The position numbers and the translations under genes are program-made. From positions 1 to 64,000 of the forward strand of contig NW_024401811.1 of NCBI RefSeq assembly GCF_016859285.1: a stretch of DNA of 64,000 bases. The letters are read 5' to 3'. This document shows, one piece after another, positions 14,801-25,500 of this stretch; positions within the stretch are counted from its first letter, which is position 1; each line of letters starts with the position of its first letter. The stretch is from Xiphias gladius (taxonomy: Eukaryota; Chordata; Actinopteri; Istiophoriformes; Xiphiidae). Under the pieces are notes generated by a model that was given only the letters and a program-made list of their open reading frames with translations, searched no databases and had not been told where the DNA came from.

Positions 14801-17800
14801 GATACAGCCAGTACTTCTACTACCACTGACACATGGGGTATTACTACTGCAGAAACAAGTACCAGTAGTGATACTACATCTGTATTTGACACTGACAGTG
14901 TTCCTACTATCAGTACTTTCATGACTGATACTAGTTTTACAACTTACTTCACTAGTACTAGGGATACTGATGACTTTCCTCAAGCTGGTGTAGAATCTAC
15001 TGCTACAACAGTTGACACTGGTACCACAGTTTTTACTGCTGCCAGTAGTACTGTTAGTACTACAGGTTCTGATGCGTTTCCCGACTTAAGCAGTACAGTA
15101 GGACCTACAGTGGACACAGCTCCATCCGGTGGTCCAGCACTGGATACTGGAGACACTCTGACGAAACCAGCTTCCACAGTACCAGACACCGTCATTCCAA
15201 GTGCCACTAGTAGCACCTCCAGTCCCACCAGTAACACCAACACCAACAGCCCCACAATCCCAGGCTCCAGTACTGACTCTGAGGTGTCTATTTCTGACCC
15301 AGTGACTCCACCCTCTGACTCCACCACTTCACCAGTCCGCACAGACTCCGCCCTCTCTGAGATTGATACAACCAACCTGATCACCAGTGCTTCCCTATCT
15401 GCTGATGATACAACATCAACCGGATTCCCGCCTCTAACGACCATCCCGGAAATAACCCCACCCAGTAATAGGGCTCCATCTGGAGATTCTCCAGCCACTG
15501 CATCAGCCCCAACCACTCAGACTACAGATACTTCACTGACAGCAAGAGCTGACACAACTTCTCCTGATGATCCTCCATACACTCTGTTAGATACAAGACC
15601 TCTTGATGGGCCTCCTCTTAATTTACCTCCTCGAAATGTACCACCTTCTGATGGACCTCCTCCTGATCTTCCTTCTCCAGATGTACCTACTTCTGCTGTA
15701 CCACCTCCTGATGGTCCTCCTCCTGATCTTCCTTCTCCAGATGTACCTACTCCTGATGTACCATCTACTGATTTACCTCGTCCTGATGTACCTCCTCCTG
15801 ATGTACCATCTCCTGATGGACCTCCTCCTGATCTTCCTTCTCCGGATGTACCTACTCCTGATGTACCATCTACTGATTTATCTCCTCCAGACGTACCTCC
15901 CCCAGATGTACAACCTCCTGATGTACCCTCTCCTGATGTGTCTCCTCCAGATGTACCTTTTCCTGATGTACCTTCCCCTGATGTATCATCTGCTGATGTA
16001 CCTTCTCCTGATGTACCTCCTCCAGATATACCTTCCCCTGATGTACCACCTTCTGATGTACCTTCTCCTGATGTACTCTCTCCGGATGTACCTCCTCCAG
16101 ATGTACCGCCTCCAGATGTTTCTCCAGAAGTGCAATCCTCTAGGACTCCAGACTCTCTGATAGATGTACCTCTTCCTGATGTACCTTCTCCTGAAGGAGC
16201 ACCTTCTGAAGTATTTCCTCCTGGTGTTCCCCCTCCAGCTCCTGATGCTCCTGTAGAGTCCTTTTCACCTCCCTTTGAAGAAGAAAGAGGTAATGCCGCA
16301 TCAGATACAAACTCCACCACCCTAGATCGTTCTGACTCTGCTGGTGATTTGGCCCCTGTGGACTTCACCTTCCCTTTTCCAGAAGATACCAACTCAGTTG
16401 AACCTGGACCAGACTCTGGACCAGATTCTGGACAAGCTTCTGGTCCAGAGCCTGTCAGTGATCCTGGGATCATTCCAGATGATTCTCGTGGATCTGTTGA
16501 TGCTCCTGGATCAGAGTCAGTTGATCTTGGACTGAATTCCATCTCAGCAGGACCAGACGCAGGGGAGAGACAAAACAGTGGACCGGAATCAACTGGACCA
16601 GATTTTCCTAGTCCAGATCGTGCAAGTCCTGGTCTAGAATCTGAGCCAGATTCTCCTCCAGTGGTAGATGATCCAGGAGTAGGGTTGTTTCCTTCTGCAG
16701 CTCAAAAGGAAGGAAAGTCTGGAAAAGATTCAGCTGCTGGTGGACCATCAGGAGGGTCAGATTCTAACGAAAAGGAAGACTCTAAACAAGAGAAGACAGG
16801 AGAGCAGAAAGAGGAGAAAGGTACAAAATGGAGAGCTGTGATTGGTCAGATTAGATTTTATCCAGATTGTAGTGTACAGTATATAGAATAGTATTGCCTG
16901 CACATTCAGAGATTCTTCCTAGTGTACTTTTACAGCTGTGTAAAGCTAGTACATTTCTTTTTGACCTTGGAAAGAGCAGCTTGACAGAAAAAAGCCATAA
17001 AAATAGTGCAACTTACTTGTTTCAAAAGTTTTCAACTGCCTCAGTAGATGGAGTTGCCCAGTTGTCATAAAGTTGTCCTGTGATTTAAGAAGATGTGACT
17101 GAAAGCTTCAGAAACAAGTGGGTCCTTGTCTTGAGAATTTCTTGCCAATACATCTAGGTACTTCTAGCTGTATCAAAACAAAACAACAAAATGATCTTTT
17201 ACGGCAGTAAATGGTGTTCACTGTGATAGATCACTGACATCAAGCAGGTTTCAAGTCTGTGCACCTTTATTTTTATAAAGGAAACTAGATTCATTACTGC
17301 CCTTCTACTTCCAAATTGCTGCTGGTGCCTCCATGTTTTTTAGAGGATGTAAGTACATATGGCAAACTGGCAGCAAGTAAACTGGGAGGATAAATTAGGT
17401 AAAAGGCCTAATGTTTGAAGGTCTGAAAGTGTCTTTTACAAACAGCTGATATGCAGAAAGCTGAAAGACTGTGTAAAGTGTAAAGTTTCTATCAGAGCAG
17501 CTGCAGGACAGATTGTTTAATAAGCGGCAGCTTCATGTGTTGTAGCTAGCCCTCAAATAAACTCTGTTTAGGGTTCATACATATTTAAATCCTCTACTGC
17601 TTTGTTCAACCCAACAGCTGCTGAGGCAAAAGAGGAAACAAAAAAGGAAACAGTAGATGAAACAAAAAAAGAAACCAAAGAGGAAGGACAGAAGGAGAAA
17701 GAAGACAAAGGCTATGAGAAAAAAGGTACAACATGTAGAAATAGCCGTAAACCTGCCACCTACTGGCTAGCATTAGTAACAGCAGTATCAGCATTAGTAG

Positions 17801-19512
17801 GAGTAGTAGCTTTAGTAGCAGTGGTAGAAACTGTGCTTCTTATAAATATATCTGATGCCACTCACTTCTCATTTGTAGTTCAGAGCTGTTATTGGTAGTT
17901 AGTTCAGTGGTGACCCCCATTAACCCCTGAATTTAGAATTAGGGTTAGCTGCTACCTGCCCGTTGCCACAGTTACACACTTTGCTTTGTGTCCAAAGCGA
18001 CCCAGAAGATTCTGATTCCAGGAGGACCAAAGTTCAGTCAACTGTCCAAAATTGCCTATGTCACCTTCCAGGGTAAGACTGCCTCCAACCAGCTGACTCC
18101 TTCACCTGTATTGGCCCTGCCCCCTGACAGATATGTCTTCCCATGTATAAATAGTCAGTCCTAGATAAACTGAAGGTGTCTACGGACACTTTGTCATCGC
18201 TGTTAATTCTTTCCACAAACATCCAACAAAGTTACAGTAGATGTCTGGACACTAGCTCCTCTCCCTTTGTAACTCCTCCTCCTCCTGCTGTGATTCACTA
18301 CAGTTGGGTCACTTTCAGCGTCAGGGTCACCGGCAAGAAATAAAAATGTACACAAACTTATGTAACGATGTGATCTGCCACAATAGAAAGGATCATCACG
18401 GTCAGACTGAACTGGGTTGTGACTGGTTGAAAACCGCAGATCTGTTGCCATCTCCATAAATGTTCATGTTGTCTCACCCGTCCGAATGTTTTATTTCCTC
18501 CTTGCTGTGCTCTGGAGCTGTGGACAGGGTTATGTACAGTGTTTGAAGCTTCTTTGTCAACTGTCAAAAGTTGGTTTGTTTGTTACAAATAGTTTGTTAT
18601 AAGCGTCCCCACTTCAAAGGGAGAACAGAAGGAACAAATCAAACAACCAACAAATAGGAACTGATACATCAGTTATGTGATGATACATTACATTATGAGC
18701 CGATACTTTAGTTACGTTACTTCAATTGTGTTAGTTATATTACATTACTTCAGTTACACTGCAATATGTTATGTTACTTAAGTTACATTAAGATACATTG
18801 TTTCAGTTATGATACATTACTTATGTTACAATACGTTATTTCAGTTACATTATGATACATTTCTTTAGCTATGTTAGAATACGACGTGTTACTTAAGTTA
18901 CATTATGATTCCTTGCTTCAATTATGTTACAATACGATAGGATGGGATATGTTACAATGTGATTTGTCACAATAGGATACGATATATGTTACTTCAGTTA
19001 CTTCCTGTTATATGACACTACGTTATGATTTCTTAGGTTATGTTACAACATATTGTAACTAATGCAACTTCTCATAAGAGGTTACATTATGTGACATTAC
19101 TTAATTTATGTTACACTATGTCCGTTATGTTGCATCATGTTACTTTACAGTATGTTACTGTACTATGTGTTACATTACATTACAACATACTATTTCACGC
19201 TACGTTATTCAGTAGATAGTTTTATCTCCAGGCGTTGTGCCAAGTGTGTTTGTGTATTGCAGGACTGATATCAGGTCTTTTTCTTTGTGTGTTTCTGACT
19301 CTCTCTCTGTCTCTCTGTGTCAGACTGTGAGTGTAACGGTCACTCCAACCGCTGCAGTTACATTGACTTCATCAACGTGGTTACATGTGTGAGCTGTAAA
19401 CACAACACACGAGGACAGAACTGTCAGTACTGTCGCCTCGGTTACTATAGAAACACCTCACTGTCACTCGACGACGAGAACATCTGTGTGGGTCAGTAAC
19501 ACACACACGCAT

Positions 19513-19556
<44 letters not shown>

Positions 19557-20403
19557 CACACACAGACCTTAATGAATCGAAACAACAAACAAAAACAGCA
19601 TGATTATATCATTAAATCTATAAAAATTCAGTGCTTCTACTAACATTATAACAATAATACAAATAATTTAATAATACCAGTAGTAGAAATAACAACAAAA
19701 ATAATATTATTAATGATAATAATAATAATAACAATAACAGTGTCTGTTTTTCTCTGTCAGAGTGTGAGTGTGATGCAGACGGCAGTGTTTCTCCTCACTG
19801 CTCTGACTCTGGTCTCTGTCAGTGTAGAGATGGAGCCACAGGGAGGCGCTGTGACTCCTGTTTGCCTGGATACACCCGGAGAAGAGGCGGGGCCAGCTGC
19901 ACAGGTACAGACAGTGATGGGGCGGGGCTTCAGTAACACCGCAGGACCTGATAGAGTGGGTTTACCTGTGTCAGCTGCCTACAGAATCACCTGTGTCCAG
20001 ATGACCTGTATTGTCACACAGTGACATATAAAACCACTCCTCGTGTTATCAATCATGTTACTAATTATTGATTATAATCAATAATTCCTGTCTCCGCCCT
20101 CAGTGAACGTTTGTGACGAGGAGCGTTTGGTTTGTCAGAACGGAGGAACCTGTGTCGACTTCCAACGCTGCGTCTGTCCGGACAGTTTCACAGGTAAGTA
20201 CCCACCTGGCGTGAGCGGGGCCGGTTCATTTCATGGGTCAGGTGTTGTTGGTGGCATCTGATGATGTTATTGTGTGTGCAGGTTCATTCTGTGAGCAGAG
20301 CATCTGTCTTAAGAAGGGTGGTTGCCTCAACAACGCCGAAGGCTCCTCCTCCTCTCTGACCTTACACCTTTACCTGTTGACCCTAAGTCTGATCACCTCC
20401 TGA
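4934..20403 (+). CDS. ntng2: netrin-G2-like GPI-anchored axon guidance protein with a giant mucin-like insert
   Basis: Netrin-Gs are GPI-linked axonal proteins that bind NGL ligands on dendrites. Exons joined in frame: 4934-5161, 8814-9072, 9834-9979, 10235-10473, 10717-10889, 11533-11556, 14436-16820, 17618-17725, 17998-18072, 19324-19491, 19761-19904, 20104-20193, 20282-20403 (4161 nt, 1386 aa). Order: signal peptide (about 1-18); laminin N-terminal domain to about 290 (motifs [31 protein letters not shown]); first laminin-EGF 291-348; insert 349-1212; second and third laminin-EGF 1213-1316 ([19 protein letters not shown]); EGF about 1317-1346; Ser-rich and hydrophobic GPI tail. [15 protein letters not shown] favours netrin-G2 over G1. 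The start lies in ACCATGT just before the signal peptide. Normal netrin-Gs are about 530-550 aa; the excess is the exon at 14436. All exons from the first laminin-EGF on are phase 1-1. Confidence in the family is very high, in the paralogue label moderate. Confidence 0.93.
5590..6769 (+). mobile_element. hAT-family DNA transposon fossil
   Basis: Frames between about 5900 and 6600 encode broken pieces typical of hAT/ZBED transposases. The best is 6198-6557: a segment with FSLTIDEY, then [13 protein letters not shown] and [16 protein letters not shown], which match the catalytic-core region of such transposases. Stops and frameshifts interrupt it, so it is inactive. Candidate terminal inverted repeats: TGGGATTCCCAGGAA at 5590-5604 and its complement at 6755-6769, 14 of 15 positions matching. 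No matching 8-bp target duplication is visible. It sits in intron 1 of the netrin-G2-like gene. Confidence 0.65.
7464..7519. repeat. (CA)n microsatellite
   Basis: Uninterrupted dinucleotide CA run of about 28 units in intron 1 of the netrin-G2-like gene. Confidence 0.98.
7520..8813. other. rest of netrin-G2-like intron 1
   Basis: No exon or named element recognised. Short TG-rich tracts near 8115-8160 and 8430-8490. The intron ends with TGTGTCCTCAG at 8813. Confidence 0.5.
11557..14435. other. intron before the mucin-like exon
   Basis: Non-coding. Contains a (TTAG/TCAG)n tract at 11832-11884, a CA-rich stretch around 12140-12195, a fragment of a widespread fish inverted-repeat element at about 12200-12300, and an ATC run at 13546-13562. 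The frames at 12788 and 13796 have no domain or splice support. Confidence 0.5.
12200..12305. repeat. fragment of a teleost MITE-like repeat
   Basis: The stretch with TTGTGAAGACACTCATTGAC, then CATTCCCTAACC and CCCTGACTTTAACC, resembles the interior of the element found complete with inverted termini at 21955-22184 in the next gene (GTCCCC...TCAATGA, GGTTAGGG-like interior). No termini remain here. Confidence 0.4.
14436..16820 (+). other. ntng2: 2385-bp mucin-like/PDVP-repeat exon of the netrin-G2-like gene
   Basis: Acceptor TTCTTCTCTGACAG ends at 14435 and donor AAAG|GTACAA lies at 16820/16821. The phase-1 entry and exit keep the frame from the 24-nt exon before it to the Lys/Glu-rich exon after it. 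It encodes about 795 residues in three zones: Thr/Ser/Asp-rich (to about 15560, [14 protein letters not shown]-like), Pro-Asp-Val-Pro pentapeptide repeats (about 15600-16130), and an acidic Ser/Pro/Gly segment ending in Lys/Glu. It contains no Cys-rich module. The Thr/Ser/Pro composition suggests dense O-glycosylation and an extended stalk; that is inference. If the donor is not used, translation stops at 16889-16891, giving a product without the later EGF modules and without the GPI tail. Confidence 0.85.
15600..16130 (+). repeat. in-frame 15-bp tandem repeat (PDVP[S/P])
   Basis: About 35 degenerate copies of a 15-bp unit of the type CCTGATGTACCTCCT, coding Pro-Asp-Val-Pro-Ser/Pro. A larger internal duplication is visible: the segment starting at 15714 recurs almost base for base at 15819, a 105-bp (7-unit) step. 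The opposite strand is also open here (Gly/Thr/Ser/Glu repeats), as expected from the codon pattern. Confidence 0.9.
18610..19200. repeat. degenerate GTTACATTATGATACATTACTTCA tandem
   Basis: Nearly 600 bp built from diverged units of the form GTTACATTAYGATACATTA(CTTCA), in the intron between the 75-nt exon and the second laminin-EGF exon. Units differ in length and sequence, so it is old satellite-like DNA rather than a young microsatellite. Confidence 0.75.
19499..19562. repeat. (CA)n microsatellite
   Basis: CA run starting 8 bp after the donor of the second laminin-EGF exon (GTCAGT at 19492). Long CA runs so close to a donor can affect splicing; that is inference. Confidence 0.95.
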
Positions 20404-21215
20404 CCCCGCCCACCGACCTGAGGCCATATCCACTGATGACATCACAGAGCGATTAATATTTAACAGAATATAAAACCCAGGAGAACCTGTTTATTGTTTA
20501 CCAACTCTATATTGTTCCTTTTTTTTAAAACTGAACTCCTGTTATCTGTTAGAACAGGATATGACATCGTAGTGTGTGTGTGTTTGCGGCTGGATGGGCT
20601 GTAACAGCGGTCTGGTAAACTCCCTTTTTTCTACCTCCACACTCCCAGATTTTTTGATTTTTCAGATTTGTAGTCTTCAGACCCAATTCAAGCTGAGGTT
20701 TACCTTTAAAGGACGTCTGACAAGTTCACAATTCTGAAGTCTGTCTTAACACAATCTTGATGTGCACATGTGAGCAGTTAAACAGTTTTTGCTCACTGTA
20801 AAATTTCTGCTGTCTACTCTGATGACAGAAAGATCCCCAAAGCAACTCCAGTGTTACTGATGAAGTCCTCACTCTAAAGGTTTTTTTAAAGTTAACATGA
20901 GGCTTCAGCAGTCTGAGTTACAGTCTTTTATTGTGAAATCGCTGCTTCCTTCACTGGATTGAATCCTGACTGCTGAAGCCTCACGTTACCTCCAAATGTG
21001 ACGTCACAGATCGGAGGTCTGGACAAAATCACGGATATGATCAGGCTTCTGTGAAATGCTAAACCATCTGAGAGTGTGACAGTACATGACCTTTTTTTTT
21101 TTTTTTGCCAGAGTGCAGTTTGTGTGTTTGATGTTTGTTTTAGATGTAAAGGTCAAAGGTCAAAGAATCATAACCTCACCACTTGGGGGAAATAAAGATG
21201 TGAAATGATCAGTTG
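20404..21215 (+). terminator. netrin-G2-like 3' UTR and poly(A) signal
   Basis: Non-coding after the TGA at 20401-20403. AATAAA at 21191-21196 is followed by TG-rich sequence (CAGTTGTCTGC), the usual layout of a cleavage site, giving a 3' UTR of roughly 800 nt. Another gene's start codon lies only about 550 bp further on. Confidence 0.5.
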
Positions 21216-21236
21216 TCTGCTCACACACAAACGTAA

Positions 21237-21268
21237 ACACACACACACACGCACACACACACACACAC
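21237..21268. repeat. (CA)n microsatellite
   Basis: Short imperfect CA run between the netrin-G2-like gene and endog. Confidence 0.9.
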
Positions 21269-21714
21269 TGCCGCTTCTCTCTGATCGGCTGCAGGAATGC
21301 GTGCATGAGATGTGAACAATAAGTGTGTTTAAAGCAGCAGAGTCACTTTGAACCATAAATACACAGAGACGACCTGGATCTTCTGACTACAGTTAAAACC
21401 AAAACACAGAAATATCATACAAAAATAAATCACATTTTTAAAAATTTGAATTATTTTTTAGGCTTTTGGTTCTGATATTTATCAACCATACTGATACATA
21501 TTTTAAAAGGTATTTAAATCAGATAATATTTCAATTATTCTTGGAACACGTAACTAAAAGTTTGTTTGCTGAACATTTCATTTCATGAATAAAATGTCAT
21601 CCAAATAAGAAAAGAAGATTAAGATATTTAACTGAAAATCCCCACTGATTCAAAATACTCGTAAAATTAATTAAATATATCTAATTTTTAAAAAGCCACG
21701 TTGGTTTTCCATAT

Positions 21715-21765
21715 CGTCATATGACGTAATCAGAGCGCGTCACGAGCAGCTGGTCCGTAGGCAGC
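21715..21765 (+). promoter_or_regulatory. endog: candidate endog core promoter
   Basis: The 50 bp before the endog start codon switch from AT-rich to CpG-containing. They hold TGACGTAA at 21722-21729, a CRE/ATF-type octamer, followed by GAGCGCGTCACGAG. No TATA box. Typical of a short-leader housekeeping promoter; function not shown. Confidence 0.35.
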
Positions 21766-22504
21766 ATGAGGCGGTGGTGTCGGACCGGGGCGACCTTGGC
21801 GTTCGGAGCGGGACTCGGGGCCGCTGTCGGCCGCCTACTGAGCCTCAGAGGCGGGGAGGAGGAGGAGGACAGAGCCGGTCTGCTCAGCAGAGTCCCGGTG
21901 GTCCCGGTACCGAGAGTTCAGGCCTCCGAGCTGACGGTGAGTGTGTGTGGGCTTGTTTTACTATATTCGTAGGGTCCGAAAACTAGAAGCCCACTATTTG
22001 TGTGGGGTCCTACAGCTTTGTGGTGACCAAAATGCTGAACCCCACACCTTCAAAGGGCTGTTTGAGGGTTCAGACCTGGTTTTAGGGTTCGGGTAAGAAT
22101 CAGGTTTAGGTCAGGGTCAGGGTTGGGGTAAGGGGCTTGGGAATGTATTAGCTCAATGACGGGTCCCCACGAATATAGTAAAAGTGGTATGTGTTCAGGT
22201 CAATGACTTTACTGAAGTTTGTATTAAAATGTGAATATTTACGCGTTATTATATTTAATTTTCTTCATTAAACCTTCAGTTTTATTTAATAAACAAATTA
22301 AAAACAAACTCAACTCAGACGACAAACAGGAGAAGAAACCAACATATTTTTACTGTGAAACGAAACTCAGCAAACAGGAAAATATGAATGTCATGAGCAA
22401 ATAGAATATATCAGAGGACAAAGCAATACAGCTGAAACTAAATGGTAAATGGACTGCACTTATATAGCATTTTACATCTGCATTACACAGCTGCCACATT
22501 CACC

Positions 22505-22539
<35 letters not shown>

Positions 22540-25500
22540 TCTTAAAGCGCTGTTTCTAAACATACAGTGCTTTTTCTGTCACTCACATACCGATGATACA
22601 TCGGGGGCAGTTTTGGGTTCAGTATCCTGCCCAAGGACACTTTGACATGCGGGCTGGAGGAGCTGGGGACCAAAACACTGACCTTCTGATTAGTGGACGA
22701 CCCGCTCTACCTCCTGAGCCAGAGCCGCCCCGAAACTACAACTAAGTAAAAAACTGTTTTCGTTATCCGTCAATCTGTTGACGAACTGTTGAACTGTTTC
22801 ATCTATAAAATGTCAGAAAATAGTGAAAAATGCCTGATAAAACTGCACACAGCCCAGACTGCTAGTTCTATTTGACTAACAACCTAAACTATAAAATATT
22901 CAGTTTACTGTGACATACCACTAAAGACGCATCAAATAATCACATTTCACAAGCTGGAGACTTACGGTTTGAATATTTGCATAAAAAATGACATAAAGAA
23001 GAAATCGTTCCTCAAACTAATGCCCATCGGTTTTCTGTAGATTGAGGAATCAATTAATTGATTCATCGTTGCATCTCGACAAAACATAGAACAAAGATTT
23101 CACAAATACAACAAAATGTACAGTGATACAATTTACAGAGACATAATATGTACACCTGCAAAAACAGAGGTAGTAAATATGGTAAATATCTATTAATAAT
23201 AGCGAAATAGTAACAGTAATTATGATAATGGTCCGAGTAGTGACGAAAATCATAATAATCTGGTTTTATAACATGTTTATGTGTGTAAATGTGTGAAATT
23301 AATAAAAAATAAAAGAAGAAGGAGTAATTCTAAAAAGTTAAAGAAAAAGGCACAAAGAAAGAAGAGTAAATAAAAACGAGGTCGTTTATTAAAGCAGCTG
23401 CATGATGTGATATGTATCAGTAAAACGACCGTGTTCATAAAATCCAGCTGGTTTGTAGATTAAATTCTGACAGATTAAAAAAAAGATTTTGCGAAGATAT
23501 TTAGATATGGGAACGTTTTCAGTTTTTAAAGAAACCGTTTCTAAAGTAAAGAAAAAAAATAGAGAAAAAAGACACAGTCTGACCCGATATCATATTTAGT
23601 TGAGGTGCTGCAGCTAAAATTATCAAAATCAATGAAGAAGGTGGCAATAGACCTTGAAGAAGGTCTCTGACCAAAAGCTTGCACATTAAAAAATGATTTA
23701 TTTTTTTTTATAGATTTCAGTGTGCGGATGCTTCCTGTGTTTCTAAAATCCTCACGGTCATGATGTTCAACATTTTTTTCTACTGCAGGAAAATAAAAGC
23801 AGATTCTTCTCAAACATTTAATGTAACAAATGTCTCAGTGGATAAATGTGACAAAAAAAGTTTTATTCTCTGTTCATCAAACTGAATCTGGATCAGTTCA
23901 GTCTCATGCAAATGTCGAAATGGACCTTTAATGAGAATCAGATGATAAATAAGAATGGTTGGACTGTACCTTTATTCCTCAGAATTTGAACATCATTACA
24001 GTCTGATTTCTGTTAAGACACCTTCACCTGTGAGTCAGTCTGGCTGTCTGATAGGTTAACAAGCTGCTCTCTATTTGGTTAACAATCTGCTGGTCATCCA
24101 GGTGAGTCCAGGTGGGTCAGGAACTGTGATGAAGTACGGCTTCCCCTCACTGGCCAACATCAAGACCAGAGAGTCCTACGTCACCTCCTACGACCCCCGG
24201 ACACGCACTGCATCCTGGGTAATAGAGAGGTTAAACCCCGCCTCCCTGAGCGGGACGTCAGACAGGAAGTACTGTGACTTCAAAGAGGATGACAGGTGAG
24301 ACGAGTAAACAGGACGACATGTGAGACAGGTAAAGAGGACAATCCCTGTTTTATTGTGTATCTGGGAATAATATTCATGAAGTAAACCAAACTGAACTGA
24401 ACCGCCCAGACACAGTAGTTTATAAACCCTAAACTCAGCTGAAAGTTTTTACAGGTGTTACAGGTGTGAGGGGCATGGCCTTTCCGAAGGCCGCCATCTG
24501 GCAGATTGGGCTCTTGTTTCTCGGGAAACACTGGCACATAATTTCCAGTCATTAGGCCCAATTTCATGTTTCTAGCTCAACCAATGATAATAAACCGACA
24601 CAAAAACAATAGGGTTCTGCCCCTTCGGGGCTTGAACTCTAATAAAAGCATTTTATATCCAGATAACATATCAATAAAAACATTTTAATTGCAAACAGTC
24701 TGTGTTTTGATTAGTTTTCATTAAACTATAAATATGGACTCTCAGTTGTTGAATTGTCCTAAACCTCACTCTGACTCTGAGCACGTTTACATGTTCACAC
24801 TGGAAATGTGCGAAAATAAAGTTTCTTTTAAAACAGTCAGCATGAAGACCAACTGCTGATGGCTGACTTTTGAGGCGCAGAGGAGATTGAGGAGCTGCTT
24901 AAAACTGGAAAATATTCGAATAAATTGTGGCTGATGGAGAAATGGCTCAACGCAAGAACAGTTCAGAAAACATTGAGTAAAACGAATGTTTTTGGAAAAA
25001 CCTTTGGTCGGAATTTTGATTTAAAGTTTAACTGTATAATTTCCTGTCAGTATGAACAGTAATGTTGATTTGTTTGTTTACTAACTGCTAAAACAGTCCA
25101 CTGTAAACATTAGTGTGTAGTAAATACCGTATACAGCTGCAGGTATTTGTTATGGAGCAGGAACTGACTTAACCCCGCCCCCCCCCCCAGTGTACACGTG
25201 TTTCACAGATCGACCAATGCTGACTACAGAGGGAGTGGATTTGACAGAGGTCACCTGGCTGCTGCAGCCAATCATAAGTGGAGTCAGAAAGCCATGGAAG
25301 ACACATTCTACCTGAGCAATGTCTCTCCACAGGTAAGCATACACACACAGGAAAACAAATCTGTGTTTACCTGCTTCCTTTTTGCTTTAATTATCTAGTC
25401 CACCTGTGCTAAATTGAACTGATTGGACCTAGTTGGGAAGGCAAACACCTGTGTATGTTAGGTCCCACAGTTCACATGTTTAGACAAAAACCAAACCGTG

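Noticed and set aside
15603-16160. Plus-strand 185-codon Leu/Met/Tyr-rich frame, looking membrane-like
   Set aside because: A frame-shifted reading of the same 15-bp repeat (CTGATG.. read as Leu-Met); not an independent gene.
14980-16542. Long minus-strand open frames (Gly/Thr/Ser/Glu repeats) opposite the mucin exon
   Set aside because: They are the complement of the Pro-Asp-Val-Pro repeat and Ser/Thr tract; the plus strand has splice sites and family context, the minus strand has none.
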